Both the position numbers and the translations under genes were made by a program. Positions 6,147-11,304 of a stretch of DNA of 11,304 nucleotides are shown here, piece by piece; the first letter of the stretch is position 1; every line of letters begins with the position of its first letter. The DNA lies in contig CAZEUZ010000150.1 of the NCBI GenBank assembly GCA_964515805.1, positions 1 through 11,304 on the forward strand, read 5' to 3'. Source of the stretch: CAZEUZ01 sp964515805. GTDB taxonomy: Bacteria; Pseudomonadota; Gammaproteobacteria; Pseudomonadales; Cellvibrionaceae. Below the pieces are notes generated by a model. It searched no databases. It saw only the letters and a list, made by a program, of their open reading frames with translations, and was not told the origin of the DNA.

Positions 6147-6449
6147 TTAAGTGTGCAATTGCTCTTCCTGATTCACTAAAATCGTACAGTCTGATCCGGG
6201 ATAAGCGCTGCAAGTCAACACAAATCCATCACGCACTTGATCATCACTGAGCAAGTTTTGCTGCGGCTGGGCAATGTGGCCCTCCTTTACTTTACCTGCA
6301 CAAGCTCCACATACGCCAACACGACAGGAAAAAGGTAGATCAATACCTCGCTCTTCGGCTGTATCCAGTATCAATGCATCGTGTTCGCATTCGATAGTCG
6401 AATCGATGCCGCTTGATGTGTCCAGTAGTCTTACTTTGTAGGTGGGCAT
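6147..6449 (-). CDS. Plant-type [2Fe-2S] ferredoxin
   Basis: The 100-residue protein is a complete plant/cyanobacterial-type ferredoxin, a soluble one-electron carrier. Cluster ligands are Cys42, Cys47, Cys50 and Cys80, in the spacing C-x4-C-x2-C-x29-C, within SCRVGVCGACAGKV and FVLTCSAYP. The LLSDDQVRDGF stretch before the last cysteine is typical. It lies 18 bases after the QueD-like gene on the same strand and has a GAGG Shine-Dalgarno about 10 bases before its ATG, so the two probably form an operon. Its partner enzyme is unknown. Such ferredoxins often serve oxygenases, desaturases or radical-SAM enzymes, and none is adjacent here. Upstream Cys21 is not part of the cluster. Confidence 0.93.
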   Translation of the reverse strand: MPTYKVRLLDTSSGIDSTIECEHDALILDTAEERGIDLPFSCRVGVCGACAGKVKEGHIAQPQQNLLSDDQVRDGFVLTCSAYPGSDCTILVNQEEQLHT

Positions 6450-6467
6450 GGTATATTTACCTCATGG

Positions 6468-6923
6468 CTACAACGGAAGCGCTGCAGAGATGCTATATTC
6501 TGCGGAATTTTTATCATTTTCATGAACTTCAACCTTAACACACCAGGCTCGGCCACTGGTTTTTTTGCGCACTAATTTGTCCGCATAATCAAATACCATT
6601 TTTGCCGATCCTTCCATTGATACGTTGGGAATTATTCGCAAATCACAAATACCACGTTCATGCATCAACTCAAATAATTCGCGCTCGGGGTCATCCTCAT
6701 TAATTAACATAGTATGATCAAACATATGATCCAACCAGGCTTTAAGGTCTTTGAGATCACTAAAATCCACCACATGGTGATTGTCATCCAACTGATTACA
6801 CTGAAAATAAAACTTGATTTTGCGCGAATAACCGTGGATAAAACGGCAATGACCTTTGTGTCCGTGTTGACGATGCGCACAAGGTAGGTTGTTATATTGT
6901 TTAGTCGATGTATAAGTTTTCAT
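6468..6923 (-). CDS. Divergent 6-carboxytetrahydropterin synthase (QueD/PTPS family)
   Basis: This 151-residue protein belongs to the PTPS/QueD fold, whose members convert dihydroneopterin triphosphate to pterin products; QueD makes 6-carboxytetrahydropterin for 7-deazaguanine synthesis. Visible landmarks are His17 (CAH), Cys26 in GHC as the catalytic cysteine, His30 in the HGY triplet, Asp69-His70 (FDHTML) and Glu104 (SMEGSA). In canonical QueD three zinc ligands are a lone His plus both His of HGH. Here the last is Tyr32, and the usual P-T-x-E motif is replaced by V-S-M-E. Extra histidines at 20, 22 and 25 could compensate. This looks like a distinct subfamily with HGYSR rather than a decayed copy, because the rest is well kept. 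No good Shine-Dalgarno precedes the ATG. A different pterin-related reaction is possible. Confidence 0.82.
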   Translation of the reverse strand: MKTYTSTKQYNNLPCAHRQHGHKGHCRFIHGYSRKIKFYFQCNQLDDNHHVVDFSDLKDLKAWLDHMFDHTMLINEDDPERELFELMHERGICDLRIIPNVSMEGSAKMVFDYADKLVRKKTSGRAWCVKVEVHENDKNSAEYSISAALPL

Positions 6924-6947
6924 CTAAACGATTTCTGTAACAGATCA

Positions 6948-6976
6948 TTTTCAACGGGAATTATTACCGGTATAAG
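6948..6976 (+). promoter_or_regulatory. Candidate sigma-70 promoter of xseA
   Basis: TTTTCA (6948-6953, four of six) and TATAAG (6971-6976, five of six) are separated by 17 bases in the 73-base divergent gap before xseA. The leader would be only about 14 bases, consistent with the absence of an obvious Shine-Dalgarno before the ATG at 6997. Confidence 0.4.
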
Positions 6977-6996
6977 CGGCCGTTAGCCATTAAATC

Positions 6997-8340
6997 ATGA
7001 ACATTCAAACGGATAAAACTATCTTCTCCGTCAGTCAATTAAATCGGCGGGTTAAACAGTTGCTGGAAACACAATTGCCGTTAATTTGGGTATCTGGAGA
7101 AATATCCAACCTCACCCAGCACGGTTCCGGGCATTGGTATTTCACATTAAAAGACGACCGTGCTCAAGTAAAATGCGCCATGTTTAAAGCCTACAACCGC
7201 CACCTGCGTTGGCAACCCTGTGCTGGTAAACAAATCGTGTTGCGGGCACGTGTCAGCCTATACGAAAACCGTGGCGACTTTCAACTGATTGTCGAACATA
7301 TGGAAGAAGCCGGTGATGGTGCGCTTCAGCAGACCTACGAAAAACTTAAACGTAAACTTCAACAAGAAGGCCTGTTTGATACCGGATTAAAAAAAAGTTT
7401 GCCCTATTTCCCTAGACATATTGGAGTGATCAGCTCGCCCAGCGGGGCTGCCATCCACGATATTATAAGCGTTATTAAACGTCGTTATTGGATTGCACCA
7501 GTGACTATTATTCCAGTGACGGTGCAAGGCAAACTAGCGGCCGGCGAAATTATTCAAGCATTACAAAAAGCAGAAGTTTGCCAATTATTTGATGTTATTA
7601 TTCTGGGCCGAGGCGGCGGATCACTTGAAGATTTGTGGGCGTTCAACGACGAGGAGCTGGCTCGGAAAATTGCCGCCTGCCGGATTCCTATTGTCAGCGC
7701 CATCGGACATGAAGTAGATTTTACCATTGCCGATTTCGTCGCCGACGCGCGTGCGCCGACACCGTCAGCCAGCGCGGAAATGGTAACTCCCGATCTTAAT
7801 GAATGGCGGCAAACACTGGATAGTTTCTACAACCGTTTATCGATTAATTTTCAACAAACGGTAGCCTATCAAAAGAAAAGACTGCATCACTTATACAAGC
7901 GGCTACGACACCCTAAAGATCATATTCAACTACAACAACAACACCTACAGCGGCTGCAACAGAGCCTCAAAAAAACAATAGTTTACAATATAAAAATAAA
8001 GCAGCAGGCATTGGCAAAACAACAGCAACGACTGCAATGGCAACACCCTCAAAAACTACTTGAGAGTCTGCGTCAATCCGTTACCGATCAACAATTGCGA
8101 GCTGCAAAAGCAACGGCTACCTCCATGCAAAAGCACCGACAATCGCTCGCCACACTGTGCCAATTGCTAGAAGCTGTCAGTCCATTGAGAACATTGCAGC
8201 GAGGCTACGCCATTGTTACTGATGAAAATCAACATATTGTCCACAGTAGCAGCAGGCTGTCTACAGGCGATGTAATACACACGCGATTATCATCCGGCAG
8301 TGTTACTAGCGAAGTAAAAAAACTAGTACACAGCGAATAG
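6997..8340 (+). CDS. xseA: Exodeoxyribonuclease VII large subunit
   Basis: XseA is the catalytic large subunit of exonuclease VII, which with XseB degrades single-stranded DNA from both ends in the cytoplasm, in mismatch repair and damage tolerance. The 447-residue length is close to the usual 440-460. An N-terminal OB-fold domain (about 8-105) begins FSVSQLNRRVKQLLE and includes VSGEISNL (32-39) and HWYFTLKDD (46-54). The nuclease domain shows GVISSPSGAAIHDI (143-156), LGRGGGSLEDLW (203-214), AIGHEVDFTIAD (235-246) and DARAPTPSASAE (250-261). The region after about 270 is rich in Gln, Lys and Leu, as expected for the long coiled coil that binds XseB, and the C-terminal RGYAIVTD motif is present. 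xseB is not adjacent; it usually sits elsewhere with ispA/dxs. Confidence 0.97.
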   Translation: MNIQTDKTIFSVSQLNRRVKQLLETQLPLIWVSGEISNLTQHGSGHWYFTLKDDRAQVKCAMFKAYNRHLRWQPCAGKQIVLRARVSLYENRGDFQLIVEHMEEAGDGALQQTYEKLKRKLQQEGLFDTGLKKSLPYFPRHIGVISSPSGAAIHDIISVIKRRYWIAPVTIIPVTVQGKLAAGEIIQALQKAEVCQLFDVIILGRGGGSLEDLWAFNDEELARKIAACRIPIVSAIGHEVDFTIADFVADARAPTPSASAEMVTPDLNEWRQTLDSFYNRLSINFQQTVAYQKKRLHHLYKRLRHPKDHIQLQQQHLQRLQQSLKKTIVYNIKIKQQALAKQQQRLQWQHPQKLLESLRQSVTDQQLRAAKATATSMQKHRQSLATLCQLLEAVSPLRTLQRGYAIVTDENQHIVHSSSRLSTGDVIHTRLSSGSVTSEVKKLVHSE

Positions 8341-8398
8341 GCACTATAAAATAGTACGCTTATTCTACTTTCATCAAATGTAAATAAGAGGAGTGTTC

Positions 8399-9322
8399 AT
8401 GCAGGTTCTTATAACAGGTGGCGCGGGATTTATCGGTTCTCATACAGCGGAAGCACTCTTAAAGTTGGGGGCGTCGGTGCGGGTCCTGGATAATTTATCT
8501 ACGGGGAAAAAAGAGAACTTACCTGAGCACGACCGTCTGAGCTTACATATTGGCGACATTCAAAACAAAGAGAATGTTAAAAATGCCATGCAGGGCATGA
8601 CTCATGTATTGCACTTGGCAGCTCAAGTATCCGTCCAAGCTTCTATAGAAGATCCAGCGACATCTTGTAGCCAAAATATCCAGGGCTTTGTCAATGTGCT
8701 CTCCGAAGCGAAAGAACAACAGGTTCGACGATTTGTCTATGCATCCAGCGCTGCAGTCTACGGTGTACCGCAACAATTACCTATTGGTGAAAACGATGCT
8801 CTCAATCCCATTTCTCCTTACGGATTAGAGAAAAGCGTGAATGAACAATACGCGCATTTATTTGACGATCTGTTCGGCTTTAAATCCTTGGGACTGCGGT
8901 ATTTCAACGTTTACGGACCTCGTCAAGACCCATCCTCACCTTATGCCGGCGTCATTTCAAAGTTTCTTGAATTTATCGATAAAAAGCAGCCACTGACTGT
9001 CTTCGGCGATGGTGAACAAACGCGAGACTTTATTTTCGTTAAAGACATCGCCAAGGCCAATATTGACGCGCTGCAAGGAGAAGCTTCCGGGTTCTGTAAC
9101 GTCGGTACCGGCAACACATTCACGCTGTTACAAGTTATCGATGTCTTGTCTGACTGTGTAGGACGAAAACTTGAAGTTAAACACCTGCCCGCACGCGATG
9201 GCGACATTGTTCATTCTTCTGCAAAAGTCGATAAAATCAAGGAATTGATAGATTTTTCAGCGGAAAGTGATCTTTCTGAAGGACTTAAGGATCTAGCCAG
9301 ATACTTCAAGGTTATTGCCTAA
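8399..9322 (+). CDS. NAD-dependent sugar-nucleotide epimerase/dehydratase (extended SDR)
   Basis: The 307-residue protein is an extended short-chain dehydrogenase acting on nucleotide sugars, closest in pattern to UDP-glucose/UDP-GlcNAc 4-epimerases. The nucleotide-binding motif is GGAGFIG (7-13), with DNLSTGK (31-37) after the second strand. The catalytic elements are SSAAVYG (116-122) and YGLEK with Tyr141 and Lys145. LRYFNVYGPRQDP, FGDGEQTRDF and a NVGTG segment form the sugar-nucleotide pocket. The ATG at 8399 is preferred over a GTG at 8393 because AAGAGGAG (8386-8393) lies 5 bases before it. No glycosyltransferase or polysaccharide gene is nearby, so the exact sugar (Glc/Gal, GlcNAc/GalNAc or uronic acid) stays open. 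Its tail overlaps the convergent DUF501 gene by 30 bases. Confidence 0.9.
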   Translation: MQVLITGGAGFIGSHTAEALLKLGASVRVLDNLSTGKKENLPEHDRLSLHIGDIQNKENVKNAMQGMTHVLHLAAQVSVQASIEDPATSCSQNIQGFVNVLSEAKEQQVRRFVYASSAAVYGVPQQLPIGENDALNPISPYGLEKSVNEQYAHLFDDLFGFKSLGLRYFNVYGPRQDPSSPYAGVISKFLEFIDKKQPLTVFGDGEQTRDFIFVKDIAKANIDALQGEASGFCNVGTGNTFTLLQVIDVLSDCVGRKLEVKHLPARDGDIVHSSAKVDKIKELIDFSAESDLSEGLKDLARYFKVIA

Positions 9323-9859
9323 CAGAGCCTCTAGCCACTGACCAATCAGATTCGGAGAAATTAAATGCGCAGCATAATAGGTATGAAGGCAACGAATACG
9401 ATTGAAGTTTTCAATGCCGCCGATACCGCGCTGCTCGAAAACAGATTCGAACCCTAACCGCTGAATTCGGCGACGTTCGTTGTCTGTCATCAGGCATGAA
9501 CGCAGTTGGATATATGCTCGATGAGCGTCGGCTAATTGATGCTGATAAATAGGTTCAGCATCTAATTTTTGTTGCAGTAAACCAATGACTCCGGCAGCTT
9601 CCAAACGGTCAATGGCAATATTGAGCTGTGGATTAACCAGCCAAAAGAGTGTCGGAAAGGGTTTATCGTCCACCAAACTAGCCACTTGTAACACCACAGG
9701 TTCACCGCTAGCCGTGCGTATGGGAATAGTGCGTAGCCCACGAGGCTTACGACCCAATAAACTGGTAACGTCTTCAATATCCCGGCTAGTGATAGTGTCT
9801 TGACAAGATTTAAAGCAATGCCTTACTAATTTGGGCGCACCACTGCTTAATTCGTTCAT
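9293..9859 (-). CDS. DUF501 domain protein
   Basis: The 188-residue protein matches the DUF501 family of unknown function. Recognisable blocks are LLGRKPRGLR (34-43), a SGEPVVLQVASLVDDK strand region, PFPTLFWLVNP, RLEAAGV, and near the C-terminus a glycine-rich RGIGGIENF followed by RCLHTYYAAHL. The Cys-His pair in CLH and the G-G-I segment are characteristic of the family. The only in-frame ATG before the domain is at 9859, which gives a 50-base overlap with the flavodoxin gene, so translation is probably coupled to it. At its other end the stop codon lies inside the convergent epimerase gene. No enzymatic role can be deduced; the link with a flavodoxin is positional only. Confidence 0.82.
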   Translation of the reverse strand: MNELSSGAPKLVRHCFKSCQDTITSRDIEDVTSLLGRKPRGLRTIPIRTASGEPVVLQVASLVDDKPFPTLFWLVNPQLNIAIDRLEAAGVIGLLQQKLDAEPIYQHQLADAHRAYIQLRSCLMTDNERRRIQRLGFESVFEQRGIGGIENFNRIRCLHTYYAAHLISPNLIGQWLEALLGNNLEVSG

Positions 9860-10322
9860 CAGTCAATTCTTCTTGTTGATCTTCGTCAATAGCTAGACCG
9901 ACAAACAGATTTTTTCCTTCAATCTCTGCTTTCGATGCTTCAAAGTCATAACCATGGGTCGTCCAGTGGCCAATGATGTTAGCACCATTTGCGATGATAA
10001 CATCGTGCAACATACCCATCGCATCGAGGAAATAATCACTGTAACCGAACTGATCTCCCAAGCCAAACAAGGCTACCGTTTTTCCATTGAAATCCAATGC
10101 CAACACGTCATGCCAAAATTCTTCCCAGTCTGACTGCAACTGACCAAAATCCCAGGTTGGAATACCCAAAATGATTTTTTGGTATTGTGTAAATTCATAC
10201 TGAGTAACGTCAGCCACATCGTAGATATCTACTCGATCATCACCCAGTCGTTGGCGAATACGGTTGGCAACGGACTCTGTATTACCGTCATCGCTACCAA
10301 AAAACAAACCTATATCAGCCAC
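9810..10322 (-). CDS. fldB: Long-chain flavodoxin, FldB-like
   Basis: The 170-residue protein is an FMN-binding electron carrier of the long-chain flavodoxin class. The phosphate-binding loop is GSDDGNTES (9-17), which departs from the usual T/S-x-T-G-x-T by an aspartate. The isoalloxazine-flanking loops are IPTWDFG (54-60, Trp57) and GLGDQFGYSDYF (87-98). TWDFG, GDQFGY and FLDAMGMLHD follow E. coli FldB, while GHWTTHGYDFEASK follows FldA, so the symbol is a best match rather than proven orthology. The start codon is GTG at 10322, supported by AAGGG (10329-10333) 6 bases upstream. It lies 37 bases after yajC on the same strand and overlaps the DUF501 gene. It probably donates electrons to biosynthetic redox enzymes under iron limitation or oxidative stress. 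Confidence 0.92.
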   Translation of the reverse strand: MADIGLFFGSDDGNTESVANRIRQRLGDDRVDIYDVADVTQYEFTQYQKIILGIPTWDFGQLQSDWEEFWHDVLALDFNGKTVALFGLGDQFGYSDYFLDAMGMLHDVIIANGANIIGHWTTHGYDFEASKAEIEGKNLFVGLAIDEDQQEELTDERIKQWCAQISKALL

Positions 10323-10359
10323 AAGATACCCTTGAATCAGTCATATCAGAGCAACAGGT

Positions 10360-10695
10360 TTATATCGATTTAATCGTGCCTTTGGGAAGAACGGCATGAA
10401 TTGAGGTTTTTTGAATTTTTAGCTCAACGTTATCGCTGACTTGTAGCAATATGTAATCGCCGTCTGCCTTTGTAACTTTACCCAAAATACCACCCGCTGT
10501 AACCACTTCGTTACCTTTGGCAATACTCTCTATCAGCGATTGGTGCTCTTTTTGTCGTTTGCGTTGTGGCCTGATTATCAATAGATACATCAACAGGAAC
10601 AAACCACCAAACATCAGTATTTGGAACAAGCCGGATGGCCCCTGAGGAGCGGCATCAGATGCTGAAGCAATAGCAGAGGGAATCAGTAAAGACAT
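10360..10695 (-). CDS. yajC: Sec translocon accessory subunit YajC
   Basis: YajC is a small inner-membrane partner of SecDF in the Sec translocase. The 111-residue length matches the E. coli protein (110). A single transmembrane helix (about residues 21-41, LFQILMFGGLFLLMYLLII) is followed by the hallmark RPQRKRQKEHQ and a soluble domain with GNEVVTAGGILGKV. The ATG at 10695 is supported by GAGG (10703-10706) 7 bases upstream; the frame stays open further upstream but without YajC-like sequence. In most gammaproteobacteria yajC sits between tgt and secD. Here it is between queC and a flavodoxin gene, so this is either a relocated gene or an extra copy. Confidence 0.95.
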   Translation of the reverse strand: MSLLIPSAIASASDAAPQGPSGLFQILMFGGLFLLMYLLIIRPQRKRQKEHQSLIESIAKGNEVVTAGGILGKVTKADGDYILLQVSDNVELKIQKTSIHAVLPKGTIKSI

Positions 10696-10732
10696 TATTA
10701 AACCTCGAGTTATATATGTAAAAGTAGACGGC

Positions 10733-10761
10733 ACTTTACCTTTTTTCCCTATTTCAGACAA
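10733..10761 (-). promoter_or_regulatory. Candidate sigma-70 promoter of yajC
   Basis: Reading leftward, TTGTCT (10761-10756) and TAAAGT (10738-10733) are separated by 17 bases, each matching the consensus at four of six positions. Initiation near 10726 would give a leader of about 30 bases with the GAGG site of yajC. It sits in the 133-base gap after queC, which shows no clear terminator. Confidence 0.35.
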
Positions 10762-10828
10762 TCGGCACATTAAAAAAGCAGTCATTGATAACGATGGTGA
10801 TGGTCTTGAAATCTGTCCACATGTAGTT

Positions 10829-11304
10829 TCAGGTATAGCGGGTAGGATCGACAATATCGGCATCTTCAAATCCCTTGCGCCGGAATCGGCAGCTATCGCA
10901 GACACCACAGGCGAGGCCTTCCGCAGTGGCTTGGTAACACGAAATCGTCAAGCTGTAATCCACACCCAAAGCAATACCTCGACGAATAATATCAGCTTTA
11001 GTCAAATCAATCAGTGGTGTTTGAATACGCAGACGGCGTCCCTCAATACCTGCTCTGGTAGCAAGATTCGCCATAGTTTCATAAGCATGAATATAGTCGG
11101 GCCGACAGTCGGGATAACCCGAGTAGTCCACGGCATTGACGCCGATAAAGATACGCCGCGCCTCCAGCACCTCCGCCCAGCCCAGGGCGATCGCCAGGAA
11201 CACCGTATTGCGGGCGGGCACATAGGTCACCGGGATGCCCTCGGTTTCCTCCTCGGGTACGTCGATGGAAAGGTCGGTGAGCGCCGAGCCACCGATACTG
11301 TCCA
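10829..11304 (-). CDS. queC: 7-cyano-7-deazaguanine (preQ0) synthase QueC, 5'-truncated by the window
   Basis: QueC uses ATP and ammonia to convert 7-carboxy-7-deazaguanine to preQ0 in queuosine synthesis. The frame continues to the right edge; the translated part covers about the last 157 residues. It includes SIGGSALTD, IDVPEEE, PVTYVPARNT, the highly conserved GVNAVDYSGYPDCRP, and a KADII segment. The structural zinc site appears as SCY followed by CGVCDSC, giving the four expected cysteines, and the C-terminus is DPTRYT. The N-terminal ATP-binding SGGxDS motif lies outside the window. Base composition changes sharply inside the gene near 11100. It lies 133 bases upstream of yajC on the same strand. 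The QueD-like gene at 6468-6923 could belong to the same pathway, but it is not in the same operon. Confidence 0.97.
   Translation of the reverse strand, partial: DSIGGSALTDLSIDVPEEETEGIPVTYVPARNTVFLAIALGWAEVLEARRIFIGVNAVDYSGYPDCRPDYIHAYETMANLATRAGIEGRRLRIQTPLIDLTKADIIRRGIALGVDYSLTISCYQATAEGLACGVCDSCRFRRKGFEDADIVDPTRYT

Noticed and set aside
8343..8355. ACTAT / ATAGT inverted repeat after xseA as a terminator
   Set aside because: The stem is only 5 bp, AT-rich and without a T-tract, too weak to call.
10696..10908. Upstream in-frame extension of yajC
   Set aside because: The extension overlaps queC on the same strand and lacks YajC-like sequence, while the ATG at 10695 has a good Shine-Dalgarno and gives the standard family length.
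1..11304. CRISPR arrays, transposases, tRNA genes or phage genes
   Set aside because: No repeated spacer pattern, transposase motifs, cloverleaf sequences or phage-like proteins were seen.

Overview
The window reads as chromosomal DNA of a moderate-GC Gram-negative bacterium, most likely a gammaproteobacterium. The pointers are an FldB-like long-chain flavodoxin, a gammaproteobacterial-style XseA, a Blc-type outer-membrane lipocalin lipoprotein, YajC and QueC. The order cannot be fixed from the sequence. No tRNA, rRNA, insertion sequence or CRISPR array was seen.

Left end (1-890): a weakly GNAT-like acetyltransferase ORF at the window edge is followed by an unrecognised 80-residue protein gene. 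That small gene has its own candidate promoter and a strong hairpin terminator, which it shares with the convergent operon to its right.

Centre-left (899-6099): this is the most coherent block. A leftward five-gene operon encodes, in transcription order, a class I SAM methyltransferase of the cyclopropane-fatty-acid-synthase / coclaurine-N-methyltransferase superfamily, a DUF2878 membrane protein, a DUF1295 steroid-reductase-like membrane protein, a secreted DUF6134-like protein and a Blc-type lipocalin lipoprotein. Divergent from it lies an ECF sigma factor (RpoE/ECF11 type) followed by its zinc-dependent ChrR anti-sigma factor, in which all eight expected zinc ligands are present. The intergenic region holds two outward-facing TGATCC elements, the -35 motif known for the Rhodobacter RpoE-ChrR singlet-oxygen regulon. 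I infer that the sigma factor drives its own operon and the lipid-related operon. The model is a photo-oxidative stress response that modifies membrane lipids, with the lipocalin handling a lipid product at the outer membrane.

Centre-right (6147-9322): a leftward pair encodes a plant-type [2Fe-2S] ferredoxin and a divergent QueD/PTPS-family protein in which one zinc-ligand histidine is tyrosine. A rightward stretch carries xseA (exonuclease VII large subunit) and an extended-SDR NAD-dependent sugar-nucleotide epimerase/dehydratase.

Right end (9293-11304): all leftward. A truncated queC enters from the right edge, followed by yajC (away from its usual secDF/tgt neighbours), a GTG-started FldB-like flavodoxin and an overlapping DUF501 gene that also overlaps the tail of the epimerase gene. 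GC content rises abruptly inside queC near position 11100 (about 64% by hand count to its right, about 48% in the 240 bases to its left). This may be a recombination boundary or an assembly join.
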